59,463 bases of DNA, taken from positions 1-59,463 of the forward strand of contig NZ_JENB01000034.1 in the NCBI RefSeq assembly GCF_000708715.2. Direction: 5' to 3'. The notes beneath the pieces were generated by a model. It did not search any database. It saw only the letters and a program-made list of their open reading frames with translations, and was not told the origin of the DNA. Positions 39,731 to 46,763 of this stretch are shown piece after piece (the stretch's first letter is position 1; each line of letters starts with the position of its first letter). Both the position numbers and the translations under genes were made by a program. The DNA comes from Pseudomonas putida W15Oct28 (GTDB taxonomy: Bacteria > Pseudomonadota > Gammaproteobacteria > Pseudomonadales > Pseudomonadaceae).

Positions 39731-40207
39731 ATGACTCAAGTACGAAACGCCATCGGCCTGCTGGGCGCCGCCCTGATCGGCAGCATGGCCTTGACCAGCA
39801 GTGCATTCGCAGTTGAACCGTTGGCCCAGGGTTATCAACTGGCATCGGCCAAGGTGGCCGGTGAGGGCAAGTGTGGTGAAGGCAAATGCGGCGGCAGCGG
39901 CAAGGCCACCCAGAGTGAAGGCAAATGCGGTGAGGGTAAATGCGGTGCCAGCGCCAAGGCGGGGGCAGAGGGCAAATGCGGCGACGCCTCGTTCGCCAAG
40001 ACCGACAGCAACCACGATGGCAAGGTTTCGCGGGAAGAGTTTCTCGCGGTGGCCAAGGACCGTGCCGGTGACTTCGACAAGATCGACCATAACCATGATG
40101 GCTTCATCTCTGAACAGGAAGCGGCGGATCACCTGAAGGCGATCTACCAGGCTAACGGCAAGGCCATGCCCGAGGGGCTGTTCAGTCACCTGGCCGGCAA
40201 ACCCTGA
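39731..40207 (+). CDS. Secreted EGKCG-repeat RiPP-like precursor with two EF-hands
   Basis: A 158-residue protein. The signal peptide (about 1-27, TSSAFA) is followed by a Lys/Gly-rich region with five EGKCG motifs (Cys48, 53, 66, 71, 83). The C-terminal half has two canonical EF-hand loops (Asp92-Glu103, DSNHDGKVSREE; Asp119-Glu130, DHNHDGFISEQE). EGKCG motifs are the modification sites in HvfA- and bufferin-type precursors, where MNIO enzymes turn Cys into copper-binding groups. The MNIO and DUF2063 genes follow directly. The EF-hand fusion suggests an added calcium-binding or folding role. The gene starts at an ATG with GGAG upstream. Cys modification is inferred. Confidence 0.9.
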   Translation: MTQVRNAIGLLGAALIGSMALTSSAFAVEPLAQGYQLASAKVAGEGKCGEGKCGGSGKATQSEGKCGEGKCGASAKAGAEGKCGDASFAKTDSNHDGKVSREEFLAVAKDRAGDFDKIDHNHDGFISEQEAADHLKAIYQANGKAMPEGLFSHLAGKP

Positions 40208-40281
40208 CCCACTTACCTTGACGTGACCCAACGTCCCTCCTGCTGGTCAGGCGGGGCGTTGTGCCTGTTGGAGGCCTGTTT

Positions 40282-41115
40282 ATGCACCTTACGACGTTGA
40301 ATACCGGGCTTGGCCTGCGTCGCGGCCTGCTGCCTGAATTGCTGGCGATGAATGCCAGTGCAGTGGACTTTCTCGAATGTGCACCGGAAAACTGGATTGC
40401 CGTTGGCGGTGCTTATGGCAAAGGCCTGGCCCAGCTGGCCGAGCGTTTTCCCATTACCTGCCACGGGTTGTCGTTGTCGCTGGGGGGCAGTGCGCCGCTG
40501 GATAGGAACCTTCTCAACCAGACCCGCCAGTTTCTTGATCGGCACCAGGTGCAGTTGTACAGCGAACACCTGAGCTACTGCAGTGATGACGGGCACCTGT
40601 ACGACCTGATGCCCATTCCGTTTACCGATGAAGCCGTGCGCCATGTGGCCGCGCGTATACGCCAGGCGCAAGAGCACCTGGAACGGCGCATTGCCGTGGA
40701 AAACATCAGCTACTACGCCGCACCGTACCAGGCGATGAGCGAACTCGACTTCCTCCTGGCAGTGCTCGATGAAGCGGGCTGCGACCTGCTGCTGGACGTC
40801 AACAACGTCTTCGTCAATGCCTGCAATCACGGTTACGACGCCAGGGCTTTTCTTGCAGGGTTGCCCCCGGCGAGGGTTACCGGCATGCACGTGGCTGGTC
40901 ATTACGATGAAGCACCGGACCTCAAGGTGGATACCCATGGCGCGCCGGTCAAGGAAGATGTGTGGGGGCTGTACGCGGTCGCCTGTGCGCGCTTTGGTGT
41001 GCAGCCGACTGTGCTCGAACGTGACTTCAACTACCCGCCACTGGCCGAGTTGTTGGCCGAGGCGGCGCGTATCCGCGATATACAGCATCGTTCGGGAGGC
41101 GAAGTGGATGAATGA
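40282..41115 (+). CDS. MNIO-family (DUF692) peptide-modifying iron enzyme
   Basis: A 277-residue multinuclear non-haem iron enzyme of the TIM-barrel DUF692 family (MbnB/BufB/HvfB type). Candidate metal ligands are conserved in place: His61 (CHGLSLSLG), Glu95-His96 (SEHLSY), Glu140-Asn141 (ENISYY), Asp172-Asn174 (DVNNVFVN), His203/His207 (MHVAGH), Asp218-His219 (DTHG) and Glu246 (LERDF). It oxidises Cys in the EGKCG precursor of the same operon. The ATG at 40282 is preceded by GGAGG; the in-frame GTG at 40261 is less likely. Its end overlaps the DUF2063 gene by 8 bases. Confidence 0.93.
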   Translation: MHLTTLNTGLGLRRGLLPELLAMNASAVDFLECAPENWIAVGGAYGKGLAQLAERFPITCHGLSLSLGGSAPLDRNLLNQTRQFLDRHQVQLYSEHLSYCSDDGHLYDLMPIPFTDEAVRHVAARIRQAQEHLERRIAVENISYYAAPYQAMSELDFLLAVLDEAGCDLLLDVNNVFVNACNHGYDARAFLAGLPPARVTGMHVAGHYDEAPDLKVDTHGAPVKEDVWGLYAVACARFGVQPTVLERDFNYPPLAELLAEAARIRDIQHRSGGEVDE

Positions 41116-41806
41116 GACCCTGCGTGAACAGCAACACACCCTGGCCCGGTACCTGCGCGACCCACAGCACAATGCCCCGCCGCCCGGCGTGGAGGCACGT
41201 CGCCTCAAGGTTTACCGTGAGTTGTTCTATGGTGCGATCGAGGGCCTGCTGGGCGGGAGCTTTCCGGTGATGCGCCAGGCCTTGGGCGAACAGCGTTGGC
41301 ATGCCCGTGTGCGTGATTTCTATGCCAGCTACCGTAGCCAGACCCCTTTGTTTACCGAGATTGCCGAAGTGTTCGTCGACTATCTGCAAAGCGTCGAGCT
41401 GGATGCGCCCTGGCAGTTGGAGCTGGCCCACTATGAGTGGATCGAGTCGCAGCTCTACTTGAGCGATGCCGAGGACCAGGTGCATGACCCTGCGGGTGAC
41501 CTGCTGAACGGGGAGCCGCTGTTGTCTTGTGTGGCGCGGGTGCTGGCCTATCGTTGGCCGGTGGAGCGCATTGGGGCGGACTATCAGCCAACGATTGCAC
41601 CCGAGACGCCTACCTTGCTGCTGGTTTATCGCGATGCCGGGTTGCAGGTGCGCTTTGCGCGGTTGGCGCCGCTGGCGTATCGGTTGCTGGCGCTGGAGCA
41701 GGGCATCGGTCGGGCGCGGCTGGAGGCGTTGGGAGGGGATTTGCAGCAGGGGCTGGTATTGCTGGAGGGGTTGCGCGAGCAGGGCGTCATCATCGGTACA
41801 GTTTGA
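41108..41806 (+). CDS. DUF2063 partner protein of the MNIO enzyme
   Basis: A 232-residue protein of the DUF2063 family (BufC/HvfC type), which binds the precursor leader and works with the MNIO enzyme. The N-terminal domain (LARYLRDPQHNAPPPGVEARRLKVYRELFYGAIEGLLGGSFPVMRQALG) is the family hallmark; a winged-helix-like domain follows (ALEQGIGRARLEALGGDLQQGLVLLEGL). Translation is coupled to the MNIO gene through ATGAATGA. A REP pair lies after its stop. Confidence 0.92.
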   Translation: MNETLREQQHTLARYLRDPQHNAPPPGVEARRLKVYRELFYGAIEGLLGGSFPVMRQALGEQRWHARVRDFYASYRSQTPLFTEIAEVFVDYLQSVELDAPWQLELAHYEWIESQLYLSDAEDQVHDPAGDLLNGEPLLSCVARVLAYRWPVERIGADYQPTIAPETPTLLLVYRDAGLQVRFARLAPLAYRLLALEQGIGRARLEALGGDLQQGLVLLEGLREQGVIIGTV

Positions 41807-41813
41807 GGGCATT

Positions 41814-41934
41814 GGGGGCGCTTTGCGCCCCATTCGCGACACAAGGCCGCTCCCACAGGTATGGCGCAGCATCACTGGCGGCGTTGTACCTGTAGGAGCG
41901 GCCTTGTGTCGCGATGGGCTGCAGAGCAGCCCCG
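41814..41934. repeat. Paired inverted REP elements (class 1)
   Basis: Inverted arms with GGAGCGGCCTTGTGTCGCGA and outer GGGGCGC/GCAGCCCC hairpins, between the ends of the convergent DUF2063 and DoxX genes. It could act as a shared transcript end. Confidence 0.88.
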
Positions 41935-41938
41935 GCGA

Positions 41939-42427
41939 TCACCTGCTGAACTGCATTGCAAGCCAATGATCAAGGCTCAATCGCCCAGCCCCTTTCAGCA
42001 GCAGTGGCAACAACGCTACCAGGTAGATCAAGGGCAGTTTGAAATTGCCAAAACCCTGGTCAGTAATGGCATATCCCTGGGCCAGCTCAGCCAGGCTCGA
42101 CCAGTGCGCCGGCCAGTGCACCGCCGCTATTGCCACCACGGTCACCACCATCAGGCCCAATGATGCCAGCCGCGTCCCCAGGCCCAGCAACAGCAGCAAC
42201 GGCAGTATCAGTTCCGCCCACATCGACAGCTGCCAGTTCAGCTCGGCTGGCAGCTGGTTGAACGGGAACGGGAAGCTGCCTTGCAGGTCTGCGAACCAGT
42301 TGCTGCCGTTGAATTTCTCCAGGCCGGATTCGAAAAATTCCCAAGCCAGGAACAGCCGTAACGGCAGGTCGCCGCTCCAGCTGCCGAAGCGGTCGAAGGT
42401 GGTCAGGGTGCGGGTCAAGGTAGTCAT
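41939..42427 (-). CDS. DoxX-family membrane protein
   Basis: A 162-residue inner-membrane protein with four helices of the DoxX family: RLFLAWEFFESGLEKFNG, then AELILPLLLLLGLGTRLASLGLMVVTVVAIAAV. DoxX genes commonly join MNIO/DUF2063 operons (BufD/HvfD), so this belongs functionally to the EGKCG system even though it is read from the other strand, towards the operon end. The start codon is preceded by GGGAA. The role in such systems (redox or membrane support) is unproven. Confidence 0.9.
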   Translation of the reverse strand: MTTLTRTLTTFDRFGSWSGDLPLRLFLAWEFFESGLEKFNGSNWFADLQGSFPFPFNQLPAELNWQLSMWAELILPLLLLLGLGTRLASLGLMVVTVVAIAAVHWPAHWSSLAELAQGYAITDQGFGNFKLPLIYLVALLPLLLKGAGRLSLDHWLAMQFSR

Positions 42428-42506
42428 GTGTTTCCCGGGGAGTGGTTGTGTGACCGGGAGTGTGTCGGGGTGGGGTATCTGCAGTGTGTCGGGGGAGATG
42501 GCGTTG

Positions 42507-42521
42507 TGTATCGGTTTGTAC
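42507..42521 (+). promoter_or_regulatory. Degenerate TGTAT-N5-TGTAC element upstream of doxX
   Basis: TGTATCGGTTTGTAC has half-sites 10 bases apart, resembling the stronger elements before the EGKCG operon and the regulator gene. It lies 80 bases upstream of the doxX start and outside the REP pair at 42548-42668. Two half-sites alone may be chance. Confidence 0.35.
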
Positions 42522-42547
42522 TCATGCCTCAGGCGATCCGCGCTTTC

Positions 42548-42668
42548 TTTGTGGGAGCGGCCTTGCGTCGCGATAGGGCCGCAACGCGGCCCCGGCAATT
42601 CATGCTGCGAAGCTGAAAGCCTGGGGCTGCTTCGCAGCCCTATCGCGACACAAGGCCGCTCCCACAAA
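42548..42668. repeat. Paired inverted REP elements (class 1)
   Basis: Arms TTGTGGGAGCGGCCTTGCGT and its reverse complement with inner GGGGCTGC hairpins, between the DoxX gene promoter and the end of the histidine kinase gene. Confidence 0.88.
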
Positions 42669-42674
42669 AGCCTG

Positions 42675-43961
42675 TCATGAGAGTTCGATCTGGGCGCAAA
42701 GCCCGCCACTGACGCGGTTGCTCAGGGTCAGTCGACCGCCCATGGCCTGGATCAGCTGGTGAGCAATGGCCAGCCCCAGCCCGGTGCCACCGGTGCTGCG
42801 GTTGCGTGACCCTTCTACGCGGTAGAACGGCTTGAGCACTTCGCCCAGCTCGTCGTCGGGAATGCCAGGCCCGTTGTCGAGCACACGGATCACGGTCATC
42901 CCGCCCTCGCGGCACACTTCAAGCTCGGCAGCACCGGCAAACTTGAGCGCGTTGTCCACCAGATTCACCAGTACCCGGCGCAGGGCATGCGGGCGGGTTT
43001 CCAGCAGGCTGCCGCTGCTGCCATGGCGCTCCACCTGGGCGCCGCTGTCCTGGTAGTCGAACACCAGGCTGTCGAGGAAGGCATCGAGGTTGACCCGGCA
43101 CGGGGCTTCAGTGCTGGTATCCATGCTGCGTGCGTACGCTACGCCTTCGCGGACCAGGTGCTCCATTTCGCCCAGGTCGCTCCACAGTTTGTCCTTCTCG
43201 ACCCCTTCGTCCATCACTTCGACACGCAGCTTCATGCGTGTGATCGGCGTTTGCAGGTCGTGGGAGATGGCCGCCAGCAATTGCATACGCTCCTTGAGGT
43301 GGGCGGTAATGCGCGCTTGCAGGGCGTTGAAGGCCACGGCGGCGTAGCGCACCTCGCGCGGGCCGCTTTCATCCAGCTGTACGCCGGGCTTGTCTGGGTC
43401 GAGGTTGTCCACCGCGCGGGCCAGGCGGGTGAGAGGGCCTATGGCCAAGTGCACTGCCAACCAGGTGCACAACAACAAGACGGCCAGCTGGATCAGCAAC
43501 ACCGTGGGCAGCCAGCGGGCCACCGGTAACGGCGATGGAGTGACATCGATGGTCAGCGGTGCGCCATCGGCCAGGCTCAGGTGCACCTGGAAGTGGGCAT
43601 TCGGGCCGGGGATGTCCTGGAAGGTCAGGCGGTAGTCGCTGCCGATGGCCTTGACGATCGACTCGGCGGCCATGGGCGGGTCGCTGCCGGGCATCGCCTC
43701 GCCGGCCAGGCCCTGGTCGAGACGGTAGCGGTAGGTATGCCGTTCCAGGCGCGGCAGCCAGGCCGCACGTTCGGCCGCGGGCAGGCGGTCGAGTATGGCC
43801 ACCGATGTGGCCACGTCCTGCTCCAGGTTGCTGAGCATCATCGAGCGGCTGCTGATGTAGCGCTCGTAGGCCTGCAGGCCAAACGACAAGCCGTAGGCCA
43901 GCACCAGGCCGGTGAAGAAGATAAGCGCCAGGCGCGAAGCCAGGGTGCGTGGCCACTTCAT
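42675..43961 (-). CDS. Sensor histidine kinase, partner of the regulator at 43958-44698
   Basis: A 428-residue membrane kinase: helix about 9-28, a periplasmic domain of about 120 residues, a second helix about 151-171, HAMP, HisKA with phospho-accepting His234 (ISHDLQTPITRMK), and HATPase (NLVDNALKFAG, DNGPGIPDDE, TGGTGLGLAIAHQL). The periplasmic part contains few Cys or His, so the signal is not obvious from sequence. The start overlaps the regulator stop by ATGA. The position between the MNIO operon and a related operator motif suggests that it senses metal stress, but this is inference. Confidence 0.95.
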   Translation of the reverse strand: MKWPRTLASRLALIFFTGLVLAYGLSFGLQAYERYISSRSMMLSNLEQDVATSVAILDRLPAAERAAWLPRLERHTYRYRLDQGLAGEAMPGSDPPMAAESIVKAIGSDYRLTFQDIPGPNAHFQVHLSLADGAPLTIDVTPSPLPVARWLPTVLLIQLAVLLLCTWLAVHLAIGPLTRLARAVDNLDPDKPGVQLDESGPREVRYAAVAFNALQARITAHLKERMQLLAAISHDLQTPITRMKLRVEVMDEGVEKDKLWSDLGEMEHLVREGVAYARSMDTSTEAPCRVNLDAFLDSLVFDYQDSGAQVERHGSSGSLLETRPHALRRVLVNLVDNALKFAGAAELEVCREGGMTVIRVLDNGPGIPDDELGEVLKPFYRVEGSRNRSTGGTGLGLAIAHQLIQAMGGRLTLSNRVSGGLCAQIELS

Positions 43962-44698
43962 GACGGCGACTCGAGCAGTTGCACCGGCAGCGAGAACACA
44001 TAGCCTTCGCTGCGCACGGTCTTGATGCAGCTGGGTTCGCGGGCGTCGTCGCCCAGGCGCTGGCGCAGGCGGCTGACCAGCAGGTCGATGGAGCGGTCGA
44101 ACAGGTCGGCTTCGCGGCCCTGGGTCAGGTTGAGCAGCTGTTCGCGGCTGAGCACCCGCTGCGGGTGGTCGAGAAACACCCGCAACAGGCGGTACTCGGC
44201 GCCACTCAGGGCCACCAGGGTGCCTTCGTTGTCGAGCAGGTGGCGCGCGGTGGTGTCCAGCCGCCATTGGCCAAAGCGCAGCAGGCGGCTGCTTTCGCTG
44301 ATGGTGAGGTTGGGTGGCAGCATGCGCGTGCGGCGCAGCACGGCATTGATACGGGCCAGCAATTCGCGGGCCGAGAACGGCTTGGTGAGGTAATCGTCGG
44401 CGCCCATTTCCAGGCCGATGATGCGGTCGGTTTCATCGTTGCGGGCTGTCAGCATCAACACGGGCGTGTTGCGGTGCTTGCCGGCGCGCAGTTCGCGGCA
44501 CAGCAGCAGGCCATCGTCGCCGGGCATCATGATGTCGAGGACGATCAGGTCGACGCTGTTGGCTTCGAGGAAGGCGCGCATCTGCCGGCCGTCGGCGACG
44601 ATGCTGGTGCGCAGGCCGTTCTTCTTCAGGTAGTTGCCGACCAGTTCGCGGATTTCGCGGTCGTCGTCGACGATCAGGATGTGATCGACGTGTTCCAT
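43958..44698 (-). CDS. OmpR-family response regulator
   Basis: A 246-residue regulator with receiver domain (DDD at 11-13, phospho-acceptor Asp55 in LDIMMPGDDG, TKPF Lys) and a C-terminal winged helix (DRSIDLLVSRLRQRLGDD...CIKTVRSEGYVFS). It is co-transcribed with the kinase. A tandem TGTAT element lies 67 bases before its start and matches the one before the EGKCG operon, so autoregulation and control of that operon are likely. The regulator type resembles pseudomonad regulators of unassigned stimulus. Confidence 0.95.
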   Translation of the reverse strand: MEHVDHILIVDDDREIRELVGNYLKKNGLRTSIVADGRQMRAFLEANSVDLIVLDIMMPGDDGLLLCRELRAGKHRNTPVLMLTARNDETDRIIGLEMGADDYLTKPFSARELLARINAVLRRTRMLPPNLTISESSRLLRFGQWRLDTTARHLLDNEGTLVALSGAEYRLLRVFLDHPQRVLSREQLLNLTQGREADLFDRSIDLLVSRLRQRLGDDAREPSCIKTVRSEGYVFSLPVQLLESPS

Positions 44699-44765
44699 GC
44701 GCAGCGTTCCTGTTCAAATGGGTTGGCGCAGTGTACCCGGCGTATTCGCACTTGCCTGCGGGGTT

Positions 44766-44781
44766 TGTATTGCAGTGTATC
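44766..44781 (+). promoter_or_regulatory. Tandem TGTAT-N5-TGTAT operator upstream of the response regulator
   Basis: TGTATTGCAGTGTATC at 44766-44781 equals the element at 39605-39620 except for one base. It is on the strand opposite to the regulator gene, 67 bases upstream of its start. Half-sites 10 bases apart suit an OmpR-type dimer. Confidence 0.65.
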
Positions 44782-44968
44782 TGGCAGGGACATACGACCC
44801 TGCATGAGGTGGTTTGGAGTGGCTCGGGCAGGCAGCGAAACGGTGAGCATTGACCGCCTGGCCGATAAAAGCCGGGTTTTACTCCGGTTTAGCGTCTGAT
44901 TTCAGCGCAGAGCGTACAATGGCGCCTCGGGTAACTGTATTTCAGTGGCTCATTACCGAGTAGCCTGC

Positions 44969-45142
44969 ATGTACCAGACATACCCCAGCCCAGCCCATAG
45001 AGCCCACGACCGCCTCTGCGAACAGATCGAAGCGTTCCTCCAGCAAGGCGGCCATATCCAGCAAGTAGCACGCGGTGTCACCGGTTCCCCGGATGGCGTA
45101 TCCAAAGTTCAGTGGCACAAAGAGCGTACCGCCAAGCCGTGA
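44969..45142 (+). CDS. 57-residue hypothetical protein
   Basis: A short gene divergent from the response regulator. The product is charged, mostly helical (SPAHRAHDRLCEQIEAFLQQGGHIQQVARGVTG) and has no signal or membrane segment; the helix plus Gly/Val turn recalls small DNA- or RNA-associated proteins, but I do not recognise a named family. An in-frame GTG at 44945 would extend it by eight residues. The ribosome site is weak. Confidence 0.55.
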   Translation: MYQTYPSPAHRAHDRLCEQIEAFLQQGGHIQQVARGVTGSPDGVSKVQWHKERTAKP

Positions 45143-45211
45143 TGGCCGGCTTTGCTTCCTGAGCGCACCAGCATTCGAGCGCTTCAGTACCCACTTTGAA
45201 GGGGCACGCCC

Positions 45212-45445
45212 GTGACCGAAGAACCAAGCGACTGCGTGATCGCCGTTTGCATAGGTATTTCTGAACAACAAGTGACTCAATACCGCCGGGAGAGCTTTCT
45301 GCTCGGGGACGGGTCATGGCTCGTGCATTTCGCTTTCATCATGCCCAAAGAGCTTCGTCATCAGCTTACCGGAAGTTTTACTTTATTGTTGAAGGCCTCG
45401 CGAGCGCCTGGCGATGCCCGTCTGGCAAGCGAACTTGAATCATGA
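45212..45445 (+). CDS. 77-residue hypothetical protein (uncertain)
   Basis: A GTG-started frame with AAGGGG nine bases upstream. The predicted product has no recognisable domain, but its composition is soluble-protein-like (FIMPKELRHQLTGSFTLLLKAS). Support comes only from the ribosome site and frame length in a region of lower GC than the flanks. Confidence 0.4.
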   Translation: MTEEPSDCVIAVCIGISEQQVTQYRRESFLLGDGSWLVHFAFIMPKELRHQLTGSFTLLLKASRAPGDARLASELES

Positions 45446-45600
45446 GGATAGTAAATACAGGCGCAGTTCGGGCTTTGTTATTTCCCAGTATTTACAGAAG
45501 CGGTGGTAACGAGTGCCCGGTGGTCTGATACCTGTTTTTAATCTTCGGGCAGGGCGCATACTCAATGGGCTCAGATTATCTGGGCCTATGAGAGGTGCCT

Positions 45601-45852
45601 ATGTACGGTAAAAACCAGACAGGACCGGGCTCGCCGGAGAGTGATCCGGAAATGGATCAGGATCGCCAAGCGTTGGGCAATGCTAGTTTTGTTGAGTCCA
45701 CCCCTGATGATCAGGACGATTACATTGATCCTGATACTATTCCTGAGGTTGAGCCAGTGCCTGCGGAAAAGCCTTCGGCCTCAAATGCATCCAGATTCAG
45801 TCGCCATTCTGACGGCCCTCATACCCCCTGGAGAAGCGCCTGGCTGCACTAG
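45601..45852 (+). CDS. 83-residue acidic hypothetical protein
   Basis: An Asp/Glu/Pro-rich, probably disordered protein (ESDPEMDQDRQALGNASF, then PDDQDDYIDPDTIPEVEP) with an ATG preceded by GAGAGG. Another small gene of similar hydrophilic character follows 74 bases downstream. Not recognised as a named family. The base composition is poorer in GC than the core genes. Confidence 0.55.
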   Translation: MYGKNQTGPGSPESDPEMDQDRQALGNASFVESTPDDQDDYIDPDTIPEVEPVPAEKPSASNASRFSRHSDGPHTPWRSAWLH

Positions 45853-45926
45853 CCCTTTGCGCTGCGTTTCACATATCGATGAAACTATGATGAGCCAATG
45901 AAACAGGTGGCTCTATCGAGGTATTT

Positions 45927-46100
45927 ATGAAAGATAAGCAAACCGCGCAAAGCGGTAACTGCTCGGGTGATGGCGACAATAAATCCACTCAGAATTCCAG
46001 CAAGGGTGAAAATAGAGGAGCGCTTACAGAGCGTGCTTCGAGGGCAGAGTTATATAGCCGTCACGATAAAGTTGAGCCTGCGAGTGACAAGAAGCGCTAG
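45927..46100 (+). CDS. 57-residue hydrophilic hypothetical protein
   Basis: ATG at 45927 is preceded by CGAGGT. The product is rich in Lys, Asn, Ser and Glu (MKDKQTAQSGNCSGDGDNK at the start, DKVEPASDKKR at the end), with no hydrophobic segment. It resembles a small disordered protein. No family recognised; codon use differs from the GC-rich neighbours. Confidence 0.5.
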   Translation: MKDKQTAQSGNCSGDGDNKSTQNSSKGENRGALTERASRAELYSRHDKVEPASDKKR

Positions 46101-46256
46101 TTTGTTTCGCTGGCGAAGTCGGTTTCAGTTTTCCTTGATGCGCCATGAGGGGGCGATATGACTTCGGTTTGTTTGGCAATGTTCAGAACAATTTGCCTGT
46201 TCATTCGGGGCGCTGGCACATTTTTCTGGAATGCATCCATCACTGCCTGAGTCTAT

Positions 46257-46271
46257 TGTATCCCTTTGTAC
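46257..46271 (+). promoter_or_regulatory. TGTAT-N5-TGTAC element before the DUF2790 operon
   Basis: TGTATCCCTTTGTAC differs from the element before doxX (42507) only at the CC/GG pair. It lies immediately before a terminator hairpin and 216 bases upstream of the DUF2790 ATG, an unusual place for an operator, so this may be chance. Confidence 0.25.
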
Positions 46272-46277
46272 AAGTCG

Positions 46278-46308
46278 GGCGCCCTTCGTGGGCGCCTTCT
46301 TTGTTTTT
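46278..46308 (+). terminator. Rho-independent terminator
   Basis: Perfect 7-base-pair stem GGCGCCC/GGGCGCC with loop TTCGT (46278-46296) followed by TTCTTTGTTTTT. It ends a plus-strand transcript from the small-ORF region or a small RNA. Confidence 0.88.
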
Positions 46309-46487
46309 AACTACCTGCTTACAAAAGCTTTTTTAGGATTTGACGAGGTTTGGCCGACAGGCGTGCAGCTACAGGAGGACGCACAGGAGCGTGGTGAGCG
46401 ACACATAAGGGATACTTGGCAGGCGTCAAATGGCTCTCGACCGGGGACAACACCCCCCACCGCCAAGCGTTACACAGGAGAGATGCC

Positions 46488-46763
46488 ATGAACTTCAAGA
46501 CCCTCGCCAGCGCCAGCCTGTTCGCCGTGCTCAGCTTCGGCGCCATTGCCGCCCAGGCCGCCAGCGCACCCATGGGCGATACCGGTGCCATGCAGTACCG
46601 CTACGGTGAGCATCTGGATGTGAAGAAAGTGCTGTCGGTACAGGACGACCAGAGCAACGGCTGCGGGCTGGTGAACACCCGCATGGACTACCTCGATTCC
46701 AAGGGTCATCAGCAGAGCGTGCAGTACCGCACCTACGCCACCGGCGGTTGCCATGAGAATTGA
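46488..46763 (+). CDS. DUF2790 periplasmic protein
   Basis: A 91-residue protein with a signal peptide (about 1-25, IAAQAA) and the DUF2790 domain typical of pseudomonads: MQYRYGEHLDVKKVLSVQDDQ, then CGLVNTRMDYLDSKGHQQSVQYRTYATGGC, with two Cys that may form a disulfide. Function unknown. The ATG has AGGAG upstream. Its last 11 bases overlap the start of the thioredoxin-like gene, so the pair is an operon. Confidence 0.88.
   Translation: MNFKTLASASLFAVLSFGAIAAQAASAPMGDTGAMQYRYGEHLDVKKVLSVQDDQSNGCGLVNTRMDYLDSKGHQQSVQYRTYATGGCHEN

Larger units (their letters stand above)
46101..46487. other. 387-base gap with a terminator and a possible small RNA
   Basis: No gene was called here. Two overlapping open frames on the plus strand (46145-46336 and 46231-46491) lack convincing composition, and the second would run through the terminator at 46278-46308. 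The 150-200 bases before that terminator could be a small RNA ending at it, or the tail of the small genes upstream. The 3' part (46309-46487) is the promoter region of the DUF2790 operon, with AGGAG at about 46476. Confidence 0.5.

Noticed and set aside
41527..41969. Plus-strand frames over the REP pair and DUF2063 end
   Set aside because: They overlap the DUF2063 gene and the REP elements in other frames; composition is repeat-like.
46231..46491. 86-codon frame before the DUF2790 gene
   Set aside because: It would cross the terminator at 46278-46308 and overlap the DUF2790 start; no ribosome site.
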